This document shows positions 34,737 through 43,204 of a stretch of DNA of 58,981 nt, in pieces. Under the pieces are notes generated by a model. The model had not been told where the DNA came from. It searched no databases and saw only the letters and a list, made by a program, of their open reading frames with translations. Position 1 is the stretch's first letter. Every line of letters starts with the position of its first letter. Location: NCBI GenBank assembly GCA_017549125.1, contig JAFYVL010000002.1:1-58981 (forward strand), given 5' to 3'. Position numbers and translations under genes: made by a program. This stretch comes from Oscillospiraceae bacterium (GTDB taxonomy: Bacteria; Bacillota; Clostridia; Oscillospirales; Oscillospiraceae).

Positions 34737-34766
34737 AACCCCGGCTCGTATGAGCCGGGGTTTTCA
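34737..34766 (+). terminator. Terminator of gltX
   Basis: Stem AACCCCGGCTC / GAGCCGGGGTT with a GTAT loop and a short T-run; it may also stop the convergent isocitrate dehydrogenase transcript. Confidence 0.88.
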
Positions 34767-34791
34767 GTGCAACAAATCAGATGCACAGACT

Positions 34792-35898
34792 TTATAGCAG
34801 TTTTAGGAGGGCATCTGTATAGCTTTGACAAGTAATGCCCTTTGTCACATCCACTGTTTCCTGCTGGGTTTGCAATGCGTTTTCCAGGGTTTGTGCAGCG
34901 TCTGTACAAAGAATATGCCGCAAAAGCATAGCGGTGGCCTGCAGGATACTGCGAGGGTCTGCGTAGTCGCCCAGGCCTTCTTCCATCAGACGCGGTGCTG
35001 AGCCATGAATGGCTTCAAACATGGCATAGCGGTCACCCACATTGGCACTACCGGCTGTACCCACACCGCCTTGCAGCTGTGCCGCTTCGTCGGTGATAAT
35101 ATCGCCGTACAGGTTAGGCAGCAGCACCACCTGGAACTGATTGCGGATAGCCGGGTTGACCAGATTTGCAGTCATAATATCGATATACCAATCATCCACG
35201 GAAATATCCGGGTAGTCCTTTGCTACCTCATGGCAAATTGCTGTGAATTTGCCATCGGTTTTCTTCATAATATTAGCCTTGGTCACGATGGATACCCGAT
35301 TCTTGCCGTTATTTTTGGCATACTGGAATGCAGCCTGGGCAATCCGTCGTGTACCGGCATCGGTAGTAACCTTAAAGTCCATAGCCAGTCCCGGAAGCTC
35401 CACACCCCGGCTACCCAGAACATACTCACCCTCAGTATTTTCCCGGAAGAAGATCCATTGGATGTTTTCTTCGGGTATGGACACCGGGCGAATATTGGCA
35501 TACAGATCCAGTTCCCGGCGCAATGTCACATTGGCACTCTCCATATTGCCGCCCATAGGGGTTGTGGTAGGGCCTTTGAGCAGAACATCGCAGGTTTTGA
35601 TCTGGGTCAATACATCCTCCGGCACAGCCTGGGAAAGTGCCATGCGATTTTCAATGGTCAAGCCCTCGATCTTTTTTAAGATGATCTTGCCTGCAGAAAT
35701 CTGGGGTTGCAGCAACTTTTCCAGCACGCGCACGGCCTGGGACATAATCACAGGGCCAATGCCGTCACCATCAATGATGCCGATGGTGATGGATTCTTTT
35801 TGAGAAAAATCCGTTTTCTCCTGGTTCATATTCTGCGCCCGACGCAGTTGCTCCTCCAAAAGACAGCGGAACGCATCACAAGCTTTTTGAATATCCAT
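34792..35898 (-). CDS. Isocitrate dehydrogenase (probably NAD-dependent)
   Basis: Oxidative decarboxylation of isocitrate to 2-oxoglutarate. 368 residues with IDGDGIGP, the substrate loop SANVTLRRELDLYANIRP (Ser and three Arg contacts), and NLYGDIITDEAAQLQGGVGTAGSANVG. The adenine-binding part has HGSAPR. NAD use is inferred from general likeness to short IDH forms. An unusual N-terminal extension of about 35 residues precedes the core. Last gene of the citrate operon; it overlaps aconitase by one base (TAATG). Isopropylmalate dehydrogenase is the alternative, but aconitase and citrate synthase next door argue for IDH. Confidence 0.87.
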   Translation of the reverse strand: MDIQKACDAFRCLLEEQLRRAQNMNQEKTDFSQKESITIGIIDGDGIGPVIMSQAVRVLEKLLQPQISAGKIILKKIEGLTIENRMALSQAVPEDVLTQIKTCDVLLKGPTTTPMGGNMESANVTLRRELDLYANIRPVSIPEENIQWIFFRENTEGEYVLGSRGVELPGLAMDFKVTTDAGTRRIAQAAFQYAKNNGKNRVSIVTKANIMKKTDGKFTAICHEVAKDYPDISVDDWYIDIMTANLVNPAIRNQFQVVLLPNLYGDIITDEAAQLQGGVGTAGSANVGDRYAMFEAIHGSAPRLMEEGLGDYADPRSILQATAMLLRHILCTDAAQTLENALQTQQETVDVTKGITCQSYTDALLKLL

Positions 35899-37829
35899 TA
35901 TTGTCCGCCCTCCTTAGTATAATTTAACAGGCCGCCTGCCAGCAGGATCTTCTGCTGACGTTCCGACAGCTGACACAAGGTTTCAAAGGAAGTGCCGGTG
36001 GTCAGATTTTTTACGATCAGTTTACCCTCTGCCATACCCTCTGCCACATGGGCAATCACCAAATGGTGATTCTCGCATAGACCATCATAATCGGTCTCAT
36101 TGGCAAATGTGAGGGGCAGAATGCCTGCGTTAATCAAGTTCGCCGCATGGATACGGGCAAAACTCTTGGCGATCACACAGCGCACACCCAAATACATAGG
36201 CACCAAGGCCGCGTGTTCGCGAGAAGATCCCTGACCGTAATTATGACCGCCAATAATAATACCGCTACCGGCTTCTTTGGCTCTTTGGGCAAACTCCGGA
36301 TCACAGACCTCAAAGCAGAACTGGGACAGCTTGGGAATATTGGAACGGTAAGGCAGGATTTTTGCACCGGCAGGCATAATATGATCCGTGGTGATATCAT
36401 CCCCTACCTTCAGTACCAGGCTGGCATCCAAACTGCCCACCACAGGCTGACTCTTGGGAAATTCCTTGATATTGGGGCCACGAAGTACTTCTGCGTTCAC
36501 CGCATCCGCCTCTGCCAGGGGCAAAAGCACTGCCGAGTCGTCAATTTTATACGAATCGGGCATGTTGATGGTAACAGGGTTCAAGGTCATGGGATCGGTG
36601 ATATAGCCGCTTAGAGCAGAAGCCACGGCGGTTTCCGGGGATACCAGATACACCTGGCCGTCCTTCGTGCCACTACGTCCCAAGAAATTTCTGTTAAATG
36701 TACGCAGGCTCACACCGCCGGAATTGGGAGAAAATCCCATGCCGATACAAGGACCGCAGGCACATTCCAGAAGTCTTGCGCCGGAGGACAAAATGTCAGA
36801 CAAAGCGCCGCAATCGGCCAGCATGGTCAGTACCTGGCGAGAACCGGGAGAAATGGACAGGCTCACACCGGGGGCAACGATTTTGCCCTTGAGCATAGCG
36901 GCTACCTTGAGCAGATCCATCAAGGAAGAATTGGTACACGAACCCACGCAAACCTGGTCTACCTTCACATGGGACAGGCTATCCACACAAACCACATTAT
37001 CCGGACTGTGGGGACAAGCGATCATGGGTTTAAGAGTGGATAGGTCGATTTCGATCACACGGTCATACCGGGCATCTGCATCTGCTTCCAAGGGAACATA
37101 GTCCTGTTCCCGGTTCTGGGCTTTCAAAAATTCCCGGGTCATCTCATCGGAAGGAAATACAGAGGTAGTTGCGCCCAACTCTGCGCCCATGTTGGTAATG
37201 GTCGCCCGTTCCGGAACGGTCAGCGTAGCCACACCCGGACCACCCCATTCCATGATGGCGCCCACACCGCCTTTTACGGACAAAATGCGCAGGATTTCCA
37301 ACGCCACATCTTTGGCACTCACCTGGGGGCGCAGAGCGCCGGTGAGATGGATTTTATACACCTTGGGCATGGTGATGTGGTATGCGCCGCCACCCATGGC
37401 CACAGCCACGTCCATGCCACCAGCACCAATGGCCAGCATACCCAAACCACCGCAGGTGGGTGTATGGGAATCCGAACCCAGCAAAGTCTTGCCGGGCTTA
37501 CCAAAACGTTCTAGATGCAACTGGTGGCAGATGCCGTTACCAGGACGGGAGAACAAGACCCCGTACTTGGCGGCCACGGTCTGCAAATACCGATGGTCGT
37601 CGGCGTTTTCAAAACCGCACTGCAGGGTATTATGATCCACATAAGCAACACTTAATTCCGTCTTGACCCTGGGAATGCCCATGGTCTCAAATTCCAGATA
37701 TGCCATCGTGCCGGTAGCATCCTGGGTCAGGGTCTGGTCAATGCGAATGGCAATGGGCTCACCGGCTGCCATAGTTCCGCTCACCAAATGGGCGGCAATG
37801 ATTTTTTCCGCAATATTTCTAGCCTTCAT
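35898..37829 (-). CDS. Aconitate hydratase
   Basis: Isomerises citrate to isocitrate using a [4Fe-4S] cluster. 643 residues from the ATG at 37829 with GGGGAGG upstream, overlapping the end of the GntR gene by 11 bases. Cluster ligands lie in VGSCTNSS and ACGPCIGMG; GSDSHTPTCGG and the swivel-domain GSSREHAA are intact. The length and order fit the short aconitase type related to isopropylmalate isomerase, in one chain. An ATG 13 codons further upstream lacks a ribosome site. Confidence 0.93.
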   Translation of the reverse strand: MKARNIAEKIIAAHLVSGTMAAGEPIAIRIDQTLTQDATGTMAYLEFETMGIPRVKTELSVAYVDHNTLQCGFENADDHRYLQTVAAKYGVLFSRPGNGICHQLHLERFGKPGKTLLGSDSHTPTCGGLGMLAIGAGGMDVAVAMGGGAYHITMPKVYKIHLTGALRPQVSAKDVALEILRILSVKGGVGAIMEWGGPGVATLTVPERATITNMGAELGATTSVFPSDEMTREFLKAQNREQDYVPLEADADARYDRVIEIDLSTLKPMIACPHSPDNVVCVDSLSHVKVDQVCVGSCTNSSLMDLLKVAAMLKGKIVAPGVSLSISPGSRQVLTMLADCGALSDILSSGARLLECACGPCIGMGFSPNSGGVSLRTFNRNFLGRSGTKDGQVYLVSPETAVASALSGYITDPMTLNPVTINMPDSYKIDDSAVLLPLAEADAVNAEVLRGPNIKEFPKSQPVVGSLDASLVLKVGDDITTDHIMPAGAKILPYRSNIPKLSQFCFEVCDPEFAQRAKEAGSGIIIGGHNYGQGSSREHAALVPMYLGVRCVIAKSFARIHAANLINAGILPLTFANETDYDGLCENHHLVIAHVAEGMAEGKLIVKNLTTGTSFETLCQLSERQQKILLAGGLLNYTKEGGQ

Positions 37830-38472
37830 CAGTAAACCTCCCCAGCATATATTGCTTGGCGGACTCAATATGTTCTGTAATCAATCGCTGTGCCAGTTGT
37901 CCATCCCCAGCGACAATGGCTTCAAAAATCGCCTTATGCTGCTGTGTGGAACGCTCCAGACGGCTACGATCCCCCAAGGACAGCTTTCTGTATCTCTGGG
38001 TCTTTTTATGCAAGGGACGCAAAGTGTCACAAAATACAGTACTGCCGGAAAGGCGATAAATGGTATCATGGAACTGATCATCCATTTCACGCAGACGCTC
38101 TACATCCATTCTCTCCAGGTAAAACATCTGCAGTTCATGGATGCGACGGAGTTCCTCAATGCCTTCTGGGGTGATTTTGCGCGTGGCATAAAGTGCCGCA
38201 ATGCCCTCTATCTGCTGACGGATCTCCATAATGTCGATCAAGTCCTGGGTGGTAATTCCCAACACCACAGAGCCCTTACCGGATTCCTGGATCAACCGTT
38301 CCTGCTCCAAACGACGGAGGGCCTCCCGGATGGGGGTGCGGCTTACACCCAGCTGCTCCACTAGCTTTAATTCTGTGAGAATCTCTCCTCTTGCATACAC
38401 ACCGGAGATAATATCAGTTTCCAGCTTTTCAAATACTTGATCCGCCAGAGATACAGTCTTAAAATGTCCCAT
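37819..38472 (-). CDS. GntR-family (FCD) transcriptional regulator of the citrate operon
   Basis: 217 residues. N-terminal winged helix LADQVFEKLETDIISGVYARGEILTELKLVEQLGVSRTPIREALRRLEQERL; the C-terminal FCD domain is all-helical with metal/carboxylate-binding residues in MDDQFHDTIY and the late His of QQHKAIFEAI and ITEHIESAK. FCD regulators usually sense small carboxylic acids. GAGGAGG lies at the end of the citrate synthase gene, 2 bases upstream of which it stops. It sits inside the operon that it most likely controls, and a TTGTATACAA box overlaps the operon promoter. Confidence 0.92.
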   Translation of the reverse strand: MGHFKTVSLADQVFEKLETDIISGVYARGEILTELKLVEQLGVSRTPIREALRRLEQERLIQESGKGSVVLGITTQDLIDIMEIRQQIEGIAALYATRKITPEGIEELRRIHELQMFYLERMDVERLREMDDQFHDTIYRLSGSTVFCDTLRPLHKKTQRYRKLSLGDRSRLERSTQQHKAIFEAIVAGDGQLAQRLITEHIESAKQYMLGRFTDEG

Positions 38473-38474
38473 AC

Positions 38475-39851
38475 TTAGTCCTCCTCAAATCTTCCGGGTG
38501 CCAGCATCCGGATCTTTTCCTCCATCTCTTTATGGGAAATCATGGTCTGACGATCAGCCTCGTACTCTGCATCCACCCATTTCTTCAGTTCCAGGATCAG
38601 AGGATCGTTCTTGGCTAACAGCTGATCGCCGCTTAAATGGTAATTCTGGTTGACCCAATAGGCAATGCCAGCCAAACCGGAGGTCTTTGTGATCTCCACG
38701 GTAGCCGGACGGTTCAAAAGCTTCTTGGTATCGAAGATCGTATAGATCTCTTCGTCCTTCATCAGGCCATCTGCATGGATGCCTGCACGGGTCACATTGA
38801 AGCTTCTGCCTACAAAGGGCGTCATGGGCGGAATCTCATAGCCCATATCCTTCTGGAAATATTCTGCGATCTCCGTAATGACCGTGGGATCCATGCCGTC
38901 CATAGAACCACGCAAGGATGCGTACTCAAACACCATAGCTTCCAGAGGAATATTGCCTGTACGCTCACCAATGCCCAAAAGCGAACAGTTTACCGCACAT
39001 GCGCCATACAGCCATGCGGTAGAGGCATTGGCAACGGATTTATAAAAATCGTTGTGACCATGCCATTCCAGGTGCTCGCTGGGTACATCGGAATAATGCT
39101 GCAGGCCGTATATGATACCTGCCACGCTTCGGGGCATCGCCGCTTCCGTATAGGGTACACCGTAACCCATGGTATCACAGGCACGAATCTTAACAGGAAT
39201 ACCTGCCTCCCGGGACAATGCCTGCAGTTCATTTACGAAGGGCACCACAAAACCGTAGAAATCAGCACGGGTAATATCCTCCAGGTGGCATCTGGGAACG
39301 ATTCCCTCGTTAAAGGCATCCTTCACCACAGACAAATAATGATCCAATGCCTGCTTGCGGGTCATCTTCATTTTCTTGAAAATATGGTAGTCGCTGCAGC
39401 TGACCAGAACACCTGTCTCCTTAATGCCCAACTCACGCACCAGGCGGAAATCTTCCTTACTGGCTCGAATCCAGCTGGTGATCTGGGGGAACTTTAAATT
39501 CAGCTCCATGCACTTTTCCAGGGCTTCCCTGTCTTTCTTGCTATAAATGAAGAATTCCGTTTGCCGAATAATACCGTAAGGGCCACCCAATTTATTGAGC
39601 AGCTTATAAATATTCACGATCTGATCTACCGTGTAGGGCTCAACGGATTGCTGGCCATCACGCAAAGATGTATCTGTGATCCAGATCTCTTCCGGCATGT
39701 TCATAGGCACTCTGCGATGGTTGAAAGACACCTTAGGGACAGTGCCGTAGGAATAAATATCTCGCTGCAGATTGGGCTCAGCCACATCCTGCAAAGAGTA
39801 CTTATAAGACTTTTGTTCCAACAGATTTGTTTTAGCAGAAATTTCCAGCAT
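38475..39851 (-). CDS. Probable (Re)-citrate synthase (HMGL-like family)
   Basis: Would condense oxaloacetate with acetyl-CoA. 458 residues from the ATG at 39851 (GAAAGGAG upstream); an ATG 13 codons earlier overlaps the promoter. It belongs to the isopropylmalate/homocitrate synthase superfamily: DTSLRDGQQ at the barrel start, GGPYGIIRQTEFF, and metal-binding EWHGHND. The pattern RQ(T/S)EFF with SCSDYHIF and GERTGN is what I recall from the Re-type citrate synthase of Clostridium kluyveri. There is no LeuA-type C-terminal regulatory domain. Aconitase and isocitrate dehydrogenase downstream support citrate rather than homocitrate or isopropylmalate as product. No Si-type citrate synthase is in the window. 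Confidence 0.85.
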   Translation of the reverse strand: MLEISAKTNLLEQKSYKYSLQDVAEPNLQRDIYSYGTVPKVSFNHRRVPMNMPEEIWITDTSLRDGQQSVEPYTVDQIVNIYKLLNKLGGPYGIIRQTEFFIYSKKDREALEKCMELNLKFPQITSWIRASKEDFRLVRELGIKETGVLVSCSDYHIFKKMKMTRKQALDHYLSVVKDAFNEGIVPRCHLEDITRADFYGFVVPFVNELQALSREAGIPVKIRACDTMGYGVPYTEAAMPRSVAGIIYGLQHYSDVPSEHLEWHGHNDFYKSVANASTAWLYGACAVNCSLLGIGERTGNIPLEAMVFEYASLRGSMDGMDPTVITEIAEYFQKDMGYEIPPMTPFVGRSFNVTRAGIHADGLMKDEEIYTIFDTKKLLNRPATVEITKTSGLAGIAYWVNQNYHLSGDQLLAKNDPLILELKKWVDAEYEADRQTMISHKEMEEKIRMLAPGRFEED

Positions 39852-39880
39852 GGGTATGCTCCTTTCTCGAACTTGTATTA

Positions 39881-39917
39881 TTGTATACAATTATACACCA
39901 CAAAAGACAAATGTCAA
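39881..39917 (-). promoter_or_regulatory. Promoter and GntR operator of the citrate operon
   Basis: Minus strand: TTGACA (39912-39917), 16-nt spacer, TATAAT (39890-39895). The perfect palindrome TTGTATACAA (39881-39890), matching the TnGTnnACnA pattern of FadR-type regulators, overlaps the -10 end and the transcript start. This predicts repression by the GntR protein encoded in the operon. Confidence 0.85.
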
Positions 39918-40037
39918 TAGGATGTGGACAAAAAATTCCCATTGAATTTCTGTTATAGATGGAATGTATGCACCAAGTGTAATGTTTATGGTTAATCTAC
40001 CTGTTTTCTGCATAGTCTAGAGGGAGGTGATCGAGCA

Positions 40038-40514
40038 TTGAATAAACAGAAATGGAAGACCTACGCCCTATGGATCTTGGGTACGGAGGCTGTTGGCGCA
40101 TTATCCGGTTTTTTAAGCAGAAGCGGAACGAAATCTTTTCAGGAAACCGTTACCCAGCCACCGCTGTCACCGCCTATGTGGCTGTTTCCTGTTGCGTGGG
40201 GAATTTTATATGGGCTGATGGGTATATCCGCTGCACGGATTTATATGGCACCACAATCTGATGATCGTCGCAAGGGGCTGAATTTATATATCGCCCAGCT
40301 GATCATCAACTTCTTCTGGAGTTTGATCTTCTTTAATGCCCAGGCATTCGGTTTTGCATTTATCTGGTTGCTGATCCTGTGGGCGCTGGTTCTGGGGATG
40401 ATTCTATCCTTCCGCAAAACAGACAAGCTTGCCGGCAATTTGCAAATCCCCTATCTGCTGTGGCTGACCTATGCGGCATATCTGAGCTTCGGCGTGTGGT
40501 TTTTGAACCGCTAA
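40038..40514 (+). CDS. tspO: TspO/MBR-family membrane protein
   Basis: 158 residues, five membrane helices, rich in Trp and aromatic residues. The conserved region PPLSPPMWLFPVAWGILYGLMGISAARIYM and the later LIINFFWSLIFFNAQAFGFAFIWLLILW are the family signatures. TspO binds tetrapyrroles and affects porphyrin stress. Start taken as TTG at 40038, after GGGAGG; an ATG at 40052 is in another frame. Confidence 0.92.
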   Translation: MNKQKWKTYALWILGTEAVGALSGFLSRSGTKSFQETVTQPPLSPPMWLFPVAWGILYGLMGISAARIYMAPQSDDRRKGLNLYIAQLIINFFWSLIFFNAQAFGFAFIWLLILWALVLGMILSFRKTDKLAGNLQIPYLLWLTYAAYLSFGVWFLNR

Positions 40515-40531
40515 AAAGATTGTGATTAAGT

Positions 40532-40704
40532 CCCTCATCCGTCAAAAGACCGGCTCGAAACGAGCCGGTCTTTTGACACCTTCTCCCGGGAGAAGGCAAG
40601 GGAGGGTCAATGACCCTCCCCTACGGTGATGATTCATTCAATTTACGAAACTCCGTAAACCCCTCCGGCACGGCTTTGCCGTGCCACCTCCCCTACAGGG
40701 GAGG
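40532..40704. repeat. Composite of four palindromic intergenic repeats
   Basis: Four hairpins in a row: GTCAAAAGACCGGCTCG / CGAGCCGGTCTTTTGAC (40541-40577, also a good terminator for tspO), GGGAGGGTCA / TGACCCTCCC (40600-40620), GGCACGGC / GCCGTGCC (40667-40685), and CCTCCCCT / AGGGGAGG (40687-40704). The first, with its flanks (CCCTCATCC ... ACACCTTCTCCCGGGAGAAGGCA), recurs at 53,867. This fills the whole gap to the aldehyde dehydrogenase. Confidence 0.75.
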
Positions 40705-40712
40705 CTTGGGGG

Positions 40713-42110
40713 TTAGCGGAGGAAGATGTGCAGGAGTTTTTCGTAGAACTTACTATGGTAGGGCTGGTAGCGCATGGGCAGGTCTAGCCAGGTTTTCTTA
40801 TCTACAATAGATTTTGTATGGGAGAAGGCATCGAAGCCGTCCTTGCCGTGGTAGCTGCCCATACCACTCTCCCCGACTCCCCCAAAGCCCATCTGGCTGG
40901 TTGCCAAATGGATCACCACATCATTGATACAGCCACCGCCATAGCGCAGCTGGGTGGTCACCTGGCGGATATGCTTCTGATTCTTGGAGAACAGGTAGAG
41001 TGCCAAGGGTTTTTCTTTATTCTGCAGGTTTGCAATCATAGCATCAAAATTATCATAGGTCATGATGGGCAAAATTGGACCAAAGATCTCCTGGGACATA
41101 ACCGCATCTTCTTCGGTCACGGAATCCATAAGTGTTGGCGCAATGCGGCATTGGAATGCATCCAGCTGACCGCCCAGGATGATTTTCCGGTCATCCAGCA
41201 ACCGACACAATCTATCAAAATGCTTTTGACTGATGATCTTACCGTAATTTTCATTCTCCAGGGGATTTTCACCAAATTGGAGAGTGATCTGATTTTTCAT
41301 TTCCCGGATCAACTGATCTTTCACAGAACGATGGCACAGAATATAATCCGGTGCAACACAGGTCTGACCACAGTTTAAGAACTTACCGAACACGATTCTT
41401 CTGGCAGCGAGCGGGATATTAGCGGATTCCTCTACAATACAAGGACTTTTGCCGCCCAGTTCCAGCACCGCGGGAGTCAAATGCTCTGCCGCTGCACGTA
41501 GTACCTCTTTGCCAACCGCTTGACTACCTGTAAAGAAGATCATATCGAATTTCTGCTCCAGCAAAGCGGTATTTTCTTCTCTGCCACCGGTCACCACCGC
41601 CACATATTCCTCCGGGAAACACTCCCGGATCATCTTGACGATCACCTTGCCGGTGGCCGGAGAATAGGCGCTGGGTTTCATAATGGCAGTATTACCGGCC
41701 GCAATGGCATTGACCAGCGGTTCGATAGTCAAAAGGAAGGGATAATTCCAGGGGCTCATGATCAGCACGTTACCATAGGGAACGGCCTGACGGAAGCTAC
41801 GGGAAGGAAACTGCGCCAAGGGCGTGGAAACCGGCTGTCTTTTAGACCATTTTTTCACATGGCGAAGCATGTAGGTGATCTCCGCCAGAACCAGACCGAC
41901 CTCGCACATAAAGCCCTCGTAGGCACTTTTGCCCAGATCTGCCTGCAGTGCATTTTGAATCTCCGGTTCGTACTTTTTAACAGCGGCATAGAGCTTTTTC
42001 AGTTGTGTCTTACGAAAGGACACAGGTAATGTCTGTGCCGTATTGTAATAACTGCGTTGTTTTTCCAGCAACTCAGCAATGGCTTCTCTTGTCATAGGTT
42101 TATTCTCCAT
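40713..42110 (-). CDS. Aldehyde dehydrogenase (class 3-like, NAD(P)-dependent)
   Basis: 465 residues. GNTAIMKPSAYSPAT, FTGSQAVGKEV (Rossmann turn), catalytic Glu in LELGGKSPCIVE, and nucleophile Cys in NCGQTCVAPDY are all present. The length and the C-terminal hydrophobic tail (KFYEKLLHIFLR) resemble ALDH3-type fatty-aldehyde enzymes such as YwdH. Oxidises aldehydes to acids; the natural substrate is unknown. Single gene with its own promoter; the ribosome site is weak. Confidence 0.92.
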   Translation of the reverse strand: MENKPMTREAIAELLEKQRSYYNTAQTLPVSFRKTQLKKLYAAVKKYEPEIQNALQADLGKSAYEGFMCEVGLVLAEITYMLRHVKKWSKRQPVSTPLAQFPSRSFRQAVPYGNVLIMSPWNYPFLLTIEPLVNAIAAGNTAIMKPSAYSPATGKVIVKMIRECFPEEYVAVVTGGREENTALLEQKFDMIFFTGSQAVGKEVLRAAAEHLTPAVLELGGKSPCIVEESANIPLAARRIVFGKFLNCGQTCVAPDYILCHRSVKDQLIREMKNQITLQFGENPLENENYGKIISQKHFDRLCRLLDDRKIILGGQLDAFQCRIAPTLMDSVTEEDAVMSQEIFGPILPIMTYDNFDAMIANLQNKEKPLALYLFSKNQKHIRQVTTQLRYGGGCINDVVIHLATSQMGFGGVGESGMGSYHGKDGFDAFSHTKSIVDKKTWLDLPMRYQPYHSKFYEKLLHIFLR

Positions 42111-42127
42111 TCTCTATGATAAAACTA

Positions 42128-42155
42128 ATATTATTGAATTCCAACCCAATGTCAA
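42128..42155 (-). promoter_or_regulatory. Promoter of the aldehyde dehydrogenase gene
   Basis: Minus strand: TTGACA (42150-42155), 16-nt spacer, TAATAT (42128-42133). Confidence 0.65.
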
Positions 42156-42182
42156 GTGTATAAGATAATAATCCATCAAAAA

Positions 42183-42218
42183 GCACCTTGCGGAACGCTG
42201 AGGACAGCGTTCCCTACA
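42183..42218. repeat. Palindromic intergenic repeat (GGAACGCTG type)
   Basis: Arms GGAACGCT (42192-42199) and AGCGTTCC (42206-42213), bordered by CACCTTGC and CCTACA. A second copy, inverted, lies inside the 305-bp element at about 26,977-27,012, where the sequence reads TGTAGGGAATGCTG then CAGCGTTCCGCAAG. Confidence 0.65.
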
Positions 42219-42225
42219 ATAAAAC

Positions 42226-42254
42226 AAGCCGTCGATCGAGATGATCGACGGCTT
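42226..42254 (-). terminator. Terminator of the G3E GTPase operon
   Basis: Stem AAGCCGTCGATC / GATCGACGGCTT, with a TGTTTT tail when read on the minus strand, 6 bases after the G3E gene stop. Confidence 0.85.
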
Positions 42255-42259
42255 TCTTA

Positions 42260-43201
42260 TCAGAAGGTACAAACATCTTGCTCAGCAGGGACGGCGGGTG
42301 TTACAGACAAAGCTGTGAGCACAGGGCCGATCTCTCCTGCGTATATGGGGTGACGCTCTGCGCGGATGGTAGCCTTCAGCATGATCCAGCTTCTGGACTC
42401 CAACTCAGAAATTCTATCATATGCACAAGGTACACCACAGAACTGGATATCATCAGCACAGCAGGTCATAACGAATCTGCCAGGACCAAACATACCATCC
42501 TGCTTACGGCGAAGCAGGGCGACCTGTGCCTTAAACTCCACGGTTTTGCCCGCATATTTCTGGGGTTCTTCGGTCACATCCCGATACCAGAGGGCATAGT
42601 CCTCATCCTTGATCTGGATCACAGGGGCATTGATATCAAAGGGCAAGGGATCTTCGATCTCGTCAAACTGGGTAGTGCCGTCTGTATAGTCATAGAGAAT
42701 ATCCATGCGACGGTTGGCGGCTCTGACCAGCTTATGCAGTTCCATGGTGTCCTCACCGGGCTCAAGCCGGTTAAATACCACCATTTGTCCGCCCACCAGC
42801 TTATCCATCACCAAACTGCGCATATTGGCATTATAGGTAATAAAGGTTGTAGCATCTGCGAACACGACCTCCTGTGCCACCACCCAATCCTCGGGGAAGC
42901 GGCTATACAGATCTCCCACCAACTGCATACCGTTCAGTTCCGCAACCACACGCTGGGCTTTATATTGCTTTGCCAGTTTCTGCAGTTGCTTGGTGGTAAC
43001 AGTTTGCTGATCCAGAACTTCCAAATACACATTCTGGCTGGGATAGGTGGAAAGATCGTACTCCTCCTCACCCTCTTCAAACACCAGCAGCAGCGTACGC
43101 TCTCCGGTATTGAAACGAGGATCTTCCAGGGTCTGCTGAATGAATTTCGTTTTACCGGAATCTAAAAAGCCTGTAAAGGCATATACAGGAATCTGTACCA
43201 T
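42260..43201 (-). CDS. G3E-family (COG0523-like) GTPase fused to a DUF1980-like tail
   Basis: 313 residues. Walker A FTGFLDSGKT is at the N-terminus, but the CxCC metal motif of classical CobW/ZNG proteins is absent. The C-terminal third (YAGKTVEFKAQVALLRRKQDGMFGPGRFVMTCCADDIQFCGVPC) resembles the DUF1980/TIGR03943 domain, with its FVMTCCADD core. DUF1980 proteins occur beside permeases in metal-stress loci, so a role in metal handling is inferred. It follows the His-rich G3E gene by 3 bases. Confidence 0.8.
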   Translation of the reverse strand: MVQIPVYAFTGFLDSGKTKFIQQTLEDPRFNTGERTLLLVFEEGEEEYDLSTYPSQNVYLEVLDQQTVTTKQLQKLAKQYKAQRVVAELNGMQLVGDLYSRFPEDWVVAQEVVFADATTFITYNANMRSLVMDKLVGGQMVVFNRLEPGEDTMELHKLVRAANRRMDILYDYTDGTTQFDEIEDPLPFDINAPVIQIKDEDYALWYRDVTEEPQKYAGKTVEFKAQVALLRRKQDGMFGPGRFVMTCCADDIQFCGVPCAYDRISELESRSWIMLKATIRAERHPIYAGEIGPVLTALSVTPAVPAEQDVCTF

Positions 43202-43204
43202 AGC

